Assembly (NCBI GenBank): GCA_000720375.1
Contig: JOAA01000016.1
Location: 62,001 to 126,000, forward strand
Direction of reading: 5' to 3'
From: Rhodococcus rhodnii
GTDB taxonomy: Bacteria; Actinomycetota; Actinomycetes; Mycobacteriales; Pseudonocardiaceae
DNA length: 64,000 nt
Shown: positions 51,548 through 60,612 of the stretch, piece after piece
Numbering within the stretch: position 1 is the stretch's first letter
Layout: each line of letters begins with the position of its first letter
Made by a program: the position numbers and the translations under genes
The notes under the pieces: generated by a model
What the model saw: only the letters and a program-made list of their open reading frames with translations
The model's database searches: none
What the model was told of the DNA's origin: nothing

Positions 51548-52757
51548 CCTGGGCACCCTTGCCGAGCACGATCACGCCGCCCGCGCTGACGGTGTACTTC
51601 TCCCGATCCGCCTCGACGTCCACGCCGATCTGGGCGCCATCGGCCACGACCACGTTCTTGTCCAGGATCGCCCGCCGGACGACCGCGCCCTTGCCGATGC
51701 GTACGCCCGGGAGCAGCACGCTGCCCTCGACCACCGAACCGTCGTCGACAACCACGTCCGCGCTCACGACCGACTCCCGCACCGAAGCGCCGGACACGAT
51801 CGTGCCCGGGCCGACGATGGACTCCACGGCCGAACCTGAGTTGACGAACTTGGCGGGCGGCAACGGCGGCGTGGCCGTACGGATCGGCCATGCCTGGTTG
51901 TAGAGGTTGAACACCGGGTGCACGGAGACGAGGTCCATGTGCGCGTCGTAGTACGCGTCGAGCGTCCCGACGTCACGCCAGTAGCCGCGGTCGCGTTCGG
52001 TCGCGCCGGGCACGACGTTGTCGTCGAAGTCGTAGACGGCCGCGTTGTTGTCGTCCACGAGCATGGGGATGATGTCGCCGCCCATGTCGTGGTCGGAGTC
52101 CGGGTTCGCCGCGTCCGCGCGGAGCGCCTCGAGAAGAACCTCGGTGCGGAACACGTAGTTGCCCATCGAGGCGAACGTCACGTCCGGGTCGCCCGGCACG
52201 TGCGGCGGGTCCTTGGGTTTCTCCAGGAACCGGGTGATCTTGCCGGATTCGTCCGAGTCGATGCAGCCGAAGGCACTCGCCTCCGCGCGCGGTACGCGGA
52301 TACCCGCGACCGTGACGCCCAAGCCTGAGTCGATGTGCTGGCTGACCATCTGGGACGGATCCATCCGGTACACGTGGTCCGCGCCGAAGACCGCGATGTG
52401 GTCGGGACGTTCGTCGTAGACCAGGTTGAGCGACTGGAAGATCGCGTCCGCGCTGCCGGTGTACCACCGCGGGCCGAGGCGCTGCTGCGCGGGCACCGGG
52501 GTGACGTACTGGCCGAGGATGTTGGACAACCGCCACGTCGTGGAGATGTGCCGGTCCAGCGAATGCGACTTGTACTGGGTCAGCACGCACAGCCGGTGAT
52601 AGCCCGCATTGACCAAGTTGGACAGTACGAAGTCGACTAACCGGTAGTTGCCCGCGAACGGTACGGCTGGCTTGGCTCGGTCGGCGGTCAGGGGCCACAG
52701 GCGTTTGCCCTCCCCGCCCGCCAGCACGATCCCGAGCACCTTCGGCTGGCCTGTCAC
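51540..52757 (-). CDS. glgC: glucose-1-phosphate adenylyltransferase GlgC
   Basis: The 405-residue ADP-glucose pyrophosphorylase has the nucleotidyltransferase loop [40 protein letters not shown], the sugar-phosphate site [14 protein letters not shown], and a C-terminal left-handed beta-helix of hexapeptide repeats ([20 protein letters not shown]). It makes ADP-glucose for glycogen and maltose-1-phosphate synthesis. GTG 52757 gives the same N-terminal length as mycobacterial GlgC; an upstream extension to 52826 is unlikely. Divergent from glgM. Confidence 0.94.
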   Translation of the reverse strand: MTGQPKVLGIVLAGGEGKRLWPLTADRAKPAVPFAGNYRLVDFVLSNLVNAGYHRLCVLTQYKSHSLDRHISTTWRLSNILGQYVTPVPAQQRLGPRWYTGSADAIFQSLNLVYDERPDHIAVFGADHVYRMDPSQMVSQHIDSGLGVTVAGIRVPRAEASAFGCIDSDESGKITRFLEKPKDPPHVPGDPDVTFASMGNYVFRTEVLLEALRADAANPDSDHDMGGDIIPMLVDDNNAAVYDFDDNVVPGATERDRGYWRDVGTLDAYYDAHMDLVSVHPVFNLYNQAWPIRTATPPLPPAKFVNSGSAVESIVGPGTIVSGASVRESVVSADVVVDDGSVVEGSVLLPGVRIGKGAVVRRAILDKNVVVADGAQIGVDVEADREKYTVSAGGVIVLGKGAQVS

Positions 52758-52860
52758 GGTTGGGACCCTAGTGTCCTGACCACGATCACGGCCAGATCGA
52801 AACGCGACGTTTGGCGTCACGTTCACCGGAACGAACCATTGGCAACTACGGTTACCAAGT

Positions 52861-54039
52861 GTGCGAATCGGTCTGCTGACACGCGAATACCCGCCTGAGG
52901 TCTACGGCGGGGCAGGCGTGCATGTCGGTTTCCTGGTCCCCCGGCTGCGCGAGCTGATCGAGGTGGACGTGCACGCTTTCGGTGGGCCACGGGCGGATGC
53001 GCACTCACACGGGCCCGCGCCGGGGCTGGAGCACGCCAACGCGGCGCTGCAGACGCTGTCGGTCGACTTGGCGATGACGGCCGCGACCGAAGGCGTGGAT
53101 CTGCTGCACTCGCACACGTGGTACGCCAACATGGCCGGGCATCTTGGCAAGATCTTGCACGGCGTGCCGCACGTCGTCACCGCCCACTCCTTGGAACCGC
53201 GCCGGCCGTGGAAGGCCGAGCAGCTCAAGGGCGGGTACCGGTTGTCCTCATGGGTCGAGCGGACGGCCTACGAGGCTGCCGACGCGATCATCGCGGTCAG
53301 CGAAGGCATGCGCACGGACGTCCTCGACTGCTATCCGGCGCTGGATCCGGCGCGCGTGCACGTGGTGCGCAACGGGATCGACACGAGCGCATATCACCCG
53401 GTCACCGAGACAGACGCACTGGAGCACTACGGCATCGACCCGGACCGGCCCATCGTGGCGTTCGTCGGCCGGATCACGCGGCAGAAGGGCGTCGGGCACC
53501 TGATCGCGGCCGGGCACCACATCGATCCGGACGCTCAGCTCGTGCTGTGCGCGGGTGCGCCCGACACGCCGGAGATCGCCGAGGAGACCAAACGCGCGGT
53601 GTCCGAGTTGGCGGAGAAGCGGCCAGGCGTGTTCTGGATCCAGCAGATGCTGCAGCCCGCCGAGGTACGGCAGATCCTGAGCCACGCGACCACGTTCGTG
53701 TGCCCTTCGGTCTACGAACCGCTGGGCATCGTGAACCTGGAGGCTATGGCGTGCGGCACAGCTGTCGTCGCCTCGGACGTCGGCGGCATCCCCGAAGTCG
53801 TGGCCGACGGCGAGACCGGCCTGCTGGTCCACTACGACGAGCACGCCATCGAGGAATTCCGCTCCGGCCTGGCGGAAAAGGTCAACGAGCTGGTCGGCGA
53901 CCCGGCTCGGGCGGCCGCTTTCGGCGAGGCCGGGCGGGCCCGCGCCGAGCGTGAATTCGCCTGGACGACAGTCGCTCAGCAAACTGTCGATGTCTACAGG
54001 TTGGTCTTGCCTGAAGGCAATCTCAGTGAGCAGGAGTAA
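52861..54039 (+). CDS. glgM: alpha-maltose-1-phosphate synthase / glycogen synthase (GT4)
   Basis: The 392-residue GT-B glycosyltransferase of family GT4 (GTG start) has [20 protein letters not shown], the donor-site [20 protein letters not shown], and the E-x7-E motif in [20 protein letters not shown]. It uses ADP-glucose from the adjacent GlgC. In mycobacteria the orthologue (Rv1212c, formerly GlgA) makes maltose-1-phosphate for the GlgE alpha-glucan route. This links it functionally to the trehalose importer in the same window. Confidence 0.92.
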   Translation: MRIGLLTREYPPEVYGGAGVHVGFLVPRLRELIEVDVHAFGGPRADAHSHGPAPGLEHANAALQTLSVDLAMTAATEGVDLLHSHTWYANMAGHLGKILHGVPHVVTAHSLEPRRPWKAEQLKGGYRLSSWVERTAYEAADAIIAVSEGMRTDVLDCYPALDPARVHVVRNGIDTSAYHPVTETDALEHYGIDPDRPIVAFVGRITRQKGVGHLIAAGHHIDPDAQLVLCAGAPDTPEIAEETKRAVSELAEKRPGVFWIQQMLQPAEVRQILSHATTFVCPSVYEPLGIVNLEAMACGTAVVASDVGGIPEVVADGETGLLVHYDEHAIEEFRSGLAEKVNELVGDPARAAAFGEAGRARAEREFAWTTVAQQTVDVYRLVLPEGNLSEQE

Positions 54040-54535
54040 TGCTCGTAGCGTGAAGCGGATTTTCACGCGGTACACGATGGCGTCGCTGCTGGCGACGGCG
54101 TTGAGCCAAGTGGCGCTGCTGGTGCTGTTCTGGGCGTGGGAACTGGACGCCATGACAGCCACCACCATCGCGTTCCTGGTCGGGTCCGTGCCGCACTTCC
54201 TGCTCATCCGTCGATGGGCATGGGGCAACGTCGGCAGTGTGGGCAGGCGGGCCGAGATCATCGCCTACATCGTCGTGACCGCCGCGGGCGGCGCGCTGTC
54301 CATCGGGATCACGACGGTGATGGACTGGCTGCTGGAACCGTTGATCGACGACCGCGGTTGGCGGTCGTTCGGCCTGGTCGTGACCTACCTGGCCAGCGGC
54401 GCGCCGGTGTTCCTGCTCAAGTTCTTCGCGCTGGACCGCGTGTTCCGCCGGAAGGCCAGCCACACGCCCAAGGCGCCGGCCGACAGCCAGGACACCGACG
54501 ACAAGACCAGCGCGCTCCAGCCCCACGCCGCGTAG
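54026..54535 (+). CDS. GtrA-family membrane protein
   Basis: The 169-residue protein has four membrane helices: ASLLATALSQVALLVLFWA, TTIAFLVGSVPHFLLIRRW, IIAYIVVTAAGGALSIGIT and LVVTYLASGAPVFLLKFFAL. They are followed by FALDRVFRR, the GtrA pattern. GtrA-like proteins are thought to move lipid-linked sugars across the membrane. GTG 54026 (after GAAGG) overlaps glgM by 14 bp; GTG 54050 is an alternative. The last 151 bp also encode the end of the MFS gene on the other strand. Confidence 0.78.
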   Translation: MSRSNARSVKRIFTRYTMASLLATALSQVALLVLFWAWELDAMTATTIAFLVGSVPHFLLIRRWAWGNVGSVGRRAEIIAYIVVTAAGGALSIGITTVMDWLLEPLIDDRGWRSFGLVVTYLASGAPVFLLKFFALDRVFRRKASHTPKAPADSQDTDDKTSALQPHAA

Positions 54536-55536
54536 ATCATGGTCCCGATCGTGCCGCCGACACAGGCTCCCGCGTAGTAAGCACCGCTGTACAGCCCGGA
54601 CGCGGGGCCTTTGTTCGGCGCGGCCACGTTCACCCACGCGCCCGCGGCGGCGTGTGCGGCGAACCATCCGGCCGTGAGCAGCACGAACCCGATCGCGATC
54701 GGCACGACATGCGTGGGGATCGTCACTACAGTGCCCACGATCGTGAGGCCGAGCATTCCAAAGAGGACTTTTCGCAGGTTCGACTGGCTGCCGAGGGTCG
54801 CGGAGCTCACGCCGCCGACCGCGTAAGCCAGGAAGACGAGCGAGGCGACCTGTGGGCTGAGTTCGAGCGGCGGCGCGGCGAGACGGAACCCGATCGCGTT
54901 GTACATCGCGACGAACGAGCCCATGCCCAGAAACGCGATCCCGTACAGCGCCCACAGGAGCGGTTGGCTGACCGCTGATCTGAGGCCGCGTGTGGTCCGT
55001 CTGACAGGTTCGGTTCGCTTGGGCAGCGCCCAGATGAGCACGCCGGTGGCGATCGTGGCGAAAATCGCGACGAGCCCGACGCCGCCGCGATACGTGCCGA
55101 ACAGACCGGCGAGCAACCGGCCGACCATTCCGCCGAATGTATTGCCCGCGACGAGCATTCCGATCGCTTTCAGCCTGCCCTGCTCGGCCAGATACGCCAT
55201 GGCGACGGCCGGAAATCCGGCAAGCGCGACACCTTGCAGCGCACGCAAAACGAGCAAAAGCCGAAAATCGTGGACAAGCGGCAGAGAAAGCCCAATCAAC
55301 GCGGCGGCGACGACGGATGTCAGGATGACCGGCCGTCGACCGACCACTTCGGACAACAGCGACAGCGGGATGACCGCGATGGCCAGCGCGCCGGTGGCGA
55401 CGCCGACCGCGAGCGACGCGTGGCCAGGCGTGATCTGGAACTCGTCCGCGAGTTGCGGCAGCACCGGCTGCGGCGCGTAGAGCAGCGCGAAACTCGCGAG
55501 CCCGCCCGAGGCGATGCCGAGGGTCAACCTGTCCAC
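54385..55536 (-). CDS. MFS transporter
   Basis: The 383-residue permease has 12 predicted helices and the MFS loop motif LLSEVVGRRPVIL between helices 2 and 3. Other helices include FLLVLRALQGVALAGFPAVA-like and VVPIAIGFVLLTAGWFAAHA segments. The family resembles YnfM/CynX-type efflux permeases; the substrate is unknown. It is divergent from a LysR regulator with a dyad between them. Its 3' 151 bp overlap the GtrA gene, and both proteins' ends look authentic. Confidence 0.87.
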   Translation of the reverse strand: MDRLTLGIASGGLASFALLYAPQPVLPQLADEFQITPGHASLAVGVATGALAIAVIPLSLLSEVVGRRPVILTSVVAAALIGLSLPLVHDFRLLLVLRALQGVALAGFPAVAMAYLAEQGRLKAIGMLVAGNTFGGMVGRLLAGLFGTYRGGVGLVAIFATIATGVLIWALPKRTEPVRRTTRGLRSAVSQPLLWALYGIAFLGMGSFVAMYNAIGFRLAAPPLELSPQVASLVFLAYAVGGVSSATLGSQSNLRKVLFGMLGLTIVGTVVTIPTHVVPIAIGFVLLTAGWFAAHAAAGAWVNVAAPNKGPASGLYSGAYYAGACVGGTIGTMIYAAWGWSALVLSSVSWLSAGALGVWLAFRRNTRSSAKNLSRNTGAPLAR

Positions 55537-55540
55537 GCCC

Positions 55541-55574
55541 TTGGACGTTAAGGAGCTACAACTAATACGTCCAA
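55541..55574. promoter_or_regulatory. LysR-type operator between MFS and LysR genes
   Basis: TTGGACGT (55541-55548) and its exact complement ACGTCCAA (55567-55574) flank an 18-bp AT-richer spacer, in the divergent promoter region 5 bp from the MFS start. Site of the adjacent LysR protein by inference. Confidence 0.62.
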
Positions 55575-55645
55575 TACGGCATCATGAGCCTATCGATACA
55601 CAAGCGCATGAATCACTGGCCGCGTCGATCGCGCCGCGGCTGGCC

Positions 55646-56494
55646 ATGCTGCGTTCGCTTGCGCTTGAAGGCAATGTGACCAGGGTGGCCGCCGCGTTGG
55701 GCGTGCCTCAGCCGACCGTGAGCCGGTGGCTGGCCGCACTCGCCACCGAGGTCGGCGCTCCCGTCGTGGTCAAGGACGGCCGGGGCGTACGGCTGACTCG
55801 GGCCGGTCAGTTGCTTGTCGACGCGGCGAGTTCCGCGATGGGTGCATTCGAGGCAGGCACCCGGCAGGTGATCGAGGAGGTCGACCCGGACAGCGGCCGG
55901 GTGGTACTCGGTTTCCTGCACATGCTCGGCCGGTCGCTGATCCCCGAGTTGCTGCGGGCGTTCCGGTTCCGGCACCCCCGGGTCCGGTTCGGGCTGATTC
56001 AGGCTTCCCGCGCGGACGTCATCGCGCGGTTGCAGTCAGGCGAAGTGGATCTGGCGTTCTTCGGCCCGCCACCCGACGAGCCCGACCTGGCGTGGACGCC
56101 CTTGCAACGGCAGGAGTTGCGGGTCGTTCTGCCGGACACGCACCGGCTCGCCGGCCGGGCGAAAGTCCGGATCGCCGAGCTGGCACGGGAGGACTTCGTC
56201 GGGCTCGAGCACGGGTTCGGGTTGCGGCAGATCACCGACGACATGTGCGCCGAAGCCGGGTTCACGCCGCGAATGGCCTTCGAGGGCCAGGAGTCCGACA
56301 CGGTTCGCGGCTTGGTGGCCGCGGGGTTGGGCGTGGCGATCCTGCCTGAGGTCGAGGTGCCCACTCCGGGGCTCGTCGAGATCTCGTTGAGCCCGCGGGC
56401 GAGCAGGTTGGTCGCGCTGGTCTGGCCCGCACACGATCAGCTCACGCCTGCGGTGCGGGCCTTCCGCGATTTCGCCTCGGCTCAGGAGGCGTAG
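55646..56494 (+). CDS. LysR-family regulator
   Basis: The protein has an N-terminal winged helix (NVTRVAAALGVPQPTVSRWL, then GRGVRLTRAG) and a periplasmic-binding-like effector domain (GRVVLGFLHMLGRSLIPELL; FVGLEHGFGLRQITDDM). The start is ambiguous. ATG 55646 gives 282 residues but trims the first helix slightly. The same frame upstream reads ESLAASIAPRLA, which fits LysR N-termini, yet offers only CTG 55616, TTG 55541 or an ATG at 55514 inside the divergent MFS gene. It probably controls the MFS gene. Confidence 0.85.
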   Translation: MLRSLALEGNVTRVAAALGVPQPTVSRWLAALATEVGAPVVVKDGRGVRLTRAGQLLVDAASSAMGAFEAGTRQVIEEVDPDSGRVVLGFLHMLGRSLIPELLRAFRFRHPRVRFGLIQASRADVIARLQSGEVDLAFFGPPPDEPDLAWTPLQRQELRVVLPDTHRLAGRAKVRIAELAREDFVGLEHGFGLRQITDDMCAEAGFTPRMAFEGQESDTVRGLVAAGLGVAILPEVEVPTPGLVEISLSPRASRLVALVWPAHDQLTPAVRAFRDFASAQEA

Positions 56495-57972
56495 GACGCC
56501 ACCAGCTCCACCAAAGTCCTTGTCGAGAAGCCGGTCGCACCGGGCACGACCTCGTCGTACACCTTCTCGGCGCGCGCCGGGCCTGCGATGTCCATGTGCG
56601 CCCACGGGATTCCGCCGGTGAACTTCTGCAGGAACAGCGCCGCCGTGATGCCGCCGGGCCCAGGCGGGCACTGACGCCAGTCGGCGATGTCGCTGACGAC
56701 CTCGTCCTCCAGGTCGGCCAGCAGCGGCATCCGCCACCAGGCCTCACCGCTGCTCGCACCCGCATCGATGATGCGGCTCGCCAGCTCGTCGTCGGACGCG
56801 AACAGGCCGCCGGTCCGCACGCCGAGGGTGACCTTCATCGCGCCAGTCAGCGTCGCGACGTCGACCATCAGGTCTGGCTTGACGCGGCGGACCGCGTAAC
56901 CGATGGCGTCGGCGAGGACCATCCGGCCTTCGGCGTCGGTGTTGGTCACCTCGGTCGTCTGGCCGTCGTAGTGCTTGACGATGTCGCCGGGCCGGTAGGA
57001 CGAGCCCGAGACGTGGTTCTCCGCGAGCGGCACCAGACCCGTCACGCGGAGGGGCAGACCGAGCCGGGCGATCGTCACCAGCGCCGCGATCACCGATGCG
57101 CCACCGCACATGTCGGTGCGCATCAGGTGCATGCCGTCGGCGGGCTTGATCGAGATGCCACCGGTGTCGAAGGTGATGCCTTTGCCCACGTAGGCGATGT
57201 GCGGTCCAACTGGCTTGGCGGGCCGCCAGGACAGTTCGACGAACCGGGGCGGGCTGACCGAGCCGCCACCCACGGCGAGCAGCCCGCCGAATCCCTCGGC
57301 GGCAAGCCACTTCTCGTCCCGGACCTGCACCGAGAGCCCGGGCAGCTGCGCGGCGAGCTTGACGGCCGTCGACGCCAGCCAGGCCGGGTCTTTCACGTTG
57401 GACGGCGTGTTACCCATGTCACGCGTGGCCGTGGTGCCCAGCGCGACCGCCATCGCGCGTTCCACCGCGGGCTGCAGTTCGTCGCCCGACTCGGTCACCA
57501 GACGCAGGGACTTCAGCCGTGGCTTCTGGGTCGAGGACACCTTGTAGCGGTAGCCACCCAGCGATACGCCAAGGACAAACGCCGAGATCTGCTCCGCGGA
57601 GATCTCCGGCGGCAGCGTGAGCTGCACAGACTTCGTCACGCGGCGGCCCGCGTCCTCGTCGTCCGCCGCCCGCGCCTCGATCGCGCGTACCAATGCGGCC
57701 CCGGCTTTGCGCCACTGCGCGGCCATACCGTCGCCGACACCGACGACCCAGCGGATGCCGGCGCCGTGCCCCGCAGCGGTGTGCACTTCACCGGCCTTGC
57801 CGGTCAGCCCGACGGTCTCCGCCCAGTCAGCGCTCAGATCAGCACCACCCGGCCCCAGGACCGGGGATTCGCCGCCGTACGCGAGCACGACGACGGGAAT
57901 GCCACGGCGAGGTGAGGACACCACCTCGATGTCGGGCATCGGGCTGGGTAACGACGGCACGGGCGTGCGCAA
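56482..57972 (-). CDS. pepA: leucyl aminopeptidase (M17)
   Basis: The 496-residue M17 aminopeptidase has metal and catalytic motifs VGKGITFDTGGISIKP, MHLMRTDMCGG and the signature TNTDAEGRMVLADAI. The N-terminal macro-like domain is present. It removes N-terminal residues from peptides in the cytoplasm as a di-metal hexamer. The TTG at 57972 lies 7 nt after AGGAGG and was chosen as start; ATG 57936 is the first ATG. Its 3' end overlaps the LysR gene by 13 bp. Confidence 0.92.
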   Translation of the reverse strand: MRTPVPSLPSPMPDIEVVSSPRRGIPVVVLAYGGESPVLGPGGADLSADWAETVGLTGKAGEVHTAAGHGAGIRWVVGVGDGMAAQWRKAGAALVRAIEARAADDEDAGRRVTKSVQLTLPPEISAEQISAFVLGVSLGGYRYKVSSTQKPRLKSLRLVTESGDELQPAVERAMAVALGTTATRDMGNTPSNVKDPAWLASTAVKLAAQLPGLSVQVRDEKWLAAEGFGGLLAVGGGSVSPPRFVELSWRPAKPVGPHIAYVGKGITFDTGGISIKPADGMHLMRTDMCGGASVIAALVTIARLGLPLRVTGLVPLAENHVSGSSYRPGDIVKHYDGQTTEVTNTDAEGRMVLADAIGYAVRRVKPDLMVDVATLTGAMKVTLGVRTGGLFASDDELASRIIDAGASSGEAWWRMPLLADLEDEVVSDIADWRQCPPGPGGITAALFLQKFTGGIPWAHMDIAGPARAEKVYDEVVPGATGFSTRTLVELVASYAS

Positions 57973-58063
57973 CGCAAGACCTCCTGCGGCTCGCTTCAAG
58001 ACGTGACGCGGCCCCGGCTCCACCGAAAGAAGCGGATACCGGGGCCCGCCTAAAGAGGAGTGG

Positions 58064-58231
58064 TCAGCCCGCGGCGGCCTTCAACGCGTCCCCCAGGGCG
58101 CTGGCCTCGTCCGGTGACATCTCCACCACCAGGCGTCCACCACCCTCCAGTGGGACGCGCATCACGATGCCCCGACCCTCCTTAGTCACCTCGAGGGGAC
58201 CGTCACCGGTCCGGGGCTTCATGGCCGCCAT
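58064..58231 (-). CDS. DUF3117 small protein (Rv1211-type)
   Basis: The 55-residue protein MAAMKPRTGDGPLEVTKEGR followed by GIVMRVPLEGGGRLVVEMSP is the highly conserved DUF3117 family of actinobacteria. It is compact and mostly beta, with a final EASALGDALKAAAG helix. The function is unknown. Its position next to tag and pepA matches Rv1211 beside Rv1210. It lies 92 bp upstream of pepA. Confidence 0.9.
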   Translation of the reverse strand: MAAMKPRTGDGPLEVTKEGRGIVMRVPLEGGGRLVVEMSPDEASALGDALKAAAG

Positions 58232-58526
58232 AGCGTGCTCCCTCCGTCATAGCCTGCCCACCGCAGGCCGGGTCCACCAGCCTCGGCTAACTGCATTCTC
58301 TCCTATCCGCTCACCTCGACGAAATCGAACCGATCTTTTGCGTGTCGTTTGGTGACCACTCGCCGACCTGGTGTGACAGATTCGAGGTAACGGGTCTACA
58401 TGCGACTTCAACGACTTCCCCGCGCGACACGCCGAGACGCGACACGCCGGGCTATTTTTCCGGTTTTTGGTAACGAGATGGTCACGCGACGACACACTGT
58501 GGACAGGTTCGATTTCCCGCGGCATT
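58232..58526. other. intergenic region upstream of DUF3117
   Basis: 295 bp without a convincing gene. Short frames on both strands are Arg/Ser-rich and look non-coding. It contains direct repeats of CGAGACGCGACACGCCG-like sequence (58420-58450) and should hold the DUF3117 promoter; no clear motif was identified. Confidence 0.5.
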
Positions 58527-59078
58527 TCACTTCGCCCGCCAGCAGGTGGCGATATGGTCGTCGACGATCCCGGTGGCTTGCATCAGCGCGTAACACGTCG
58601 TGGGGCCGAGGAACACGAAACCGCGCCGTTTGAGCTCCTTGGCCATCGCCTTCGACTCATCGGTGACCGCGGGCACGTCCGCCATCGTGCGTGGCCGCTT
58701 GTGCTTGGCCGGCCTGAAAGACCACAACAACTCGTCCAGCGGCTCGTCCAGTGACAACACGGCGCCCGCGTTGCGGATCGCGGCGTCGATCTTGGCCCGG
58801 TTGCGCACGATCCCCACGTCGGCCATCAGCCGCTCCCGGTCGGAGTCGTCGAATTCGGCGACCAGCTTCGGGTCGAAGTGGGCGAACGCCGCGCGGAAGT
58901 TCTCCCTTTTGCGCAGAATCGTGATCCACGACAAGCCGGACTGAAACGACTCAAGGCACAAGCGTTCGTACATCGCGTTGACGCCGCGCAGCGGGGTGCC
59001 CCACTCGTCGTCGTGATACGACACGTAATCCGGCGTCGAGTCGCCCCACGCACAGCGCACGAGTTCTTTCGAAGTCAC
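58527..59078 (-). CDS. tag: DNA-3-methyladenine glycosylase I
   Basis: The 183-residue base-excision enzyme matches E. coli Tag closely: CAWGDSTPDYVSYHDDEWG, LESFQSGLSWITILRKRENF, GIVRNRAKIDAAIRNA, and GPTTCYALMQATGIVDDHI. The Cys/His pairs at the two ends (C9, H22; H and C in DDHIATCW) are the structural zinc ligands. It removes 3-methyladenine from DNA. The GTG start overlaps the DivIVA-like stop (GTGA). Homologous to Rv1210. Confidence 0.93.
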   Translation of the reverse strand: MTSKELVRCAWGDSTPDYVSYHDDEWGTPLRGVNAMYERLCLESFQSGLSWITILRKRENFRAAFAHFDPKLVAEFDDSDRERLMADVGIVRNRAKIDAAIRNAGAVLSLDEPLDELLWSFRPAKHKRPRTMADVPAVTDESKAMAKELKRRGFVFLGPTTCYALMQATGIVDDHIATCWRAK

Positions 59079-59386
59079 TGCGTGGCCGCCTTGCCTTCGA
59101 GCTGCTGCTCGAGCTCGGCGACCTTGGTGCGCAACTCGTCGACTTCGGCGCCAAGGCGCTGCAGCACCCAGTCCACCTCGGACATCTTGTAACCACGCAG
59201 CACCATCTGGAACTTCACTCTGCTCACGTCCTGCGAGGTGATGTCCTCGGACGGCAGCCGCGTCGGAGACGCGCCCGGCGGCAATGGCGGCAGCTCCTCG
59301 CCCCGGCCGAACAGCACCGAGGCCAGCAGGAACACCACAGCCGCCACAAAGACCATGACGACGAGGTAGAAGAGCGCGGTGGTCAC
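59075..59386 (-). CDS. DivIVA-domain membrane protein (Rv1209-type)
   Basis: The 103-residue protein starts at GTG 59386 with a membrane helix (ALFYLVVMVFVAAVVFLLAS). A linker PPLPPGASPTRLPSED follows, then a DivIVA-like motif VKFQMVLRGYKMSEVDWVLQ and a short coiled coil (EVDELRTKVAELEQQLEG). Its neighbour tag matches Rv1209-Rv1210. The frame extends to a GTG at 59512 that overlaps the HAAS-gene stop. That extension would put 42 hydrophilic residues before the helix and could be a coupled start. Confidence 0.8.
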   Translation of the reverse strand: MTTALFYLVVMVFVAAVVFLLASVLFGRGEELPPLPPGASPTRLPSEDITSQDVSRVKFQMVLRGYKMSEVDWVLQRLGAEVDELRTKVAELEQQLEGKAATQ

Positions 59387-59508
59387 CTGAGCAATCTTGC
59401 CACCAGTGCCGCGCGACCCCGCTCCCTTGGCCTTGCTGGGGCTCAAATCGCCCCTGGCGGCACCGACCGGAACGCCGAAAGACAACCAGTATTCCAGGCG
59501 TCCCGGCG

Positions 59509-60186
59509 TCACCGAACTGCCCTTCGCGCCATGACGGTCAGCTGGGCCAGCACAGCCACTGCCGCCAGGCTGGCCAGCAGCAACACCGGAGTGTGGAACA
59601 TCAGCTCAGGGTTGAGGATCGTCGACGCGATCCCCAGCGACAGGTTCGACAACAGGGCGGCGCTCACCGTCGCGAGCGCGACGCCAGCGGCGCAGCGCGC
59701 GATCAGCCGGTTGTCGGCGACACGACGGGACATCAGCCGTCCGAACAGCAACGCGAGCGCGGTCGCGATGGAGACGGCCCACGGGATGCTGTCGTTGATC
59801 TGCGTGATCGGCAGGTACCACGCGGGCAGCTCGCTACTGCTGGCACCGGGCACGCTTTCCCACGACCCCAGGAAGAACAGCCTGCTGCCCTCCCAGCCGA
59901 GGTGCAACGCGGGCAGGATGAACAGGATCGAGCGCAGCGTTCGCGTGCCGTACGCGACGGCCAGCTCACCTTGGTAGTCACGGGCGATCGCGCCAACCGG
60001 GCCGAAATCGGCGACGGCCTTGCGTTGCGCGTCCTCGTCACGCAATCCGGCGGACCGGTAGCAGTCGGCGGCGTCTTCGAGGCTGTCGCGCGCCTCGGTC
60101 AACAGGTCGAGCTTGACTTTGCGGTTTCCCCGTAACCGCGTGTCCAGATCAGCGACATAGTCGTCGATCACGCTTGCGCCGGCCAT
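59509..60186 (-). CDS. HAAS/permease-prefix-domain membrane protein
   Basis: The 225-residue protein has an N-terminal cytoplasmic HAAS-type domain (VIDDYVADLDTRLRGNRKVK; EARDSLEDAADCYRSAGL; DAQRKAVADFGPVGAIARDY). About five membrane helices follow. Such proteins are typically encoded just after a PadR regulator, as here (19-bp overlap), and are thought to work with it in signal sensing. The role is not defined. Confidence 0.8.
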   Translation of the reverse strand: MAGASVIDDYVADLDTRLRGNRKVKLDLLTEARDSLEDAADCYRSAGLRDEDAQRKAVADFGPVGAIARDYQGELAVAYGTRTLRSILFILPALHLGWEGSRLFFLGSWESVPGASSSELPAWYLPITQINDSIPWAVSIATALALLFGRLMSRRVADNRLIARCAAGVALATVSAALLSNLSLGIASTILNPELMFHTPVLLLASLAAVAVLAQLTVMARRAVR

Positions 60187-60506
60187 GGCCCCTCCCCGAG
60201 TACGCCCTCGATCGCAGCCGTGAACTCACGCCATGCGTTGCGTTCCTGAACGAGCGCTCGTTGCCCGGCCTTCGTCAGATGGTAGGTACGGCGCTGCCTG
60301 CCGGACACAGTGCTCCACTCACTGGTGACGTACCCGGCTCTTTCCAGGCGTCGCAGCGCTGGGTAGACCGTGCCGGTCGGCAGGTCCAGCGCACCGCCAC
60401 TGCGCAGCTGAAGTGCTTCGATGATGGCATAACCGTGCAGACGCGTGCCGTCGAGAGTGGCGAGCAACAGCGCGTCGAGGTGTCCTCGCAGCACATCCGG
60501 CTTCAT
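60168..60506 (-). CDS. PadR-family regulator
   Basis: The 112-residue winged-helix protein has LRGHLDALLLATLDGTRLHG, YAIIEALQLRSGGALDLPTG, TVYPALRRLERAGYV and wing SGRQRRTYHLTKAG: the PadR pattern. It is divergent from cydA, with a short dyad touching its start. The partner HAAS protein overlaps downstream. Control of the cyd operon is possible but not shown. Confidence 0.88.
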   Translation of the reverse strand: MKPDVLRGHLDALLLATLDGTRLHGYAIIEALQLRSGGALDLPTGTVYPALRRLERAGYVTSEWSTVSGRQRRTYHLTKAGQRALVQERNAWREFTAAIEGVLGEGPWPAQA

Positions 60507-60507
60507 A

Positions 60508-60522
60508 CGTAGCGAGTCTACG
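60508..60522. promoter_or_regulatory. short dyad upstream of padR
   Basis: CGTAG-CGAGT-CTACG starts 2 bp before the PadR ATG. A related TACGTAG occurs at about 60580-60586, nearer cydA. Possible PadR sites. Confidence 0.45.
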
Positions 60523-60612
60523 GGTTGGAAGTCACACCGCCCAGCGTTTTCTCCCGGATTCAGGGAAAACCCCGATTGATACGTAGACACCCGACATATA
60601 GCGTCGCAACGC

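Noticed and set aside
59387..59512. 42-residue N-terminal extension of the DivIVA-like protein from GTG 59512
   Set aside because: Not adopted because it puts hydrophilic residues before the conserved membrane helix; kept as a possible coupled start since it overlaps the upstream stop.
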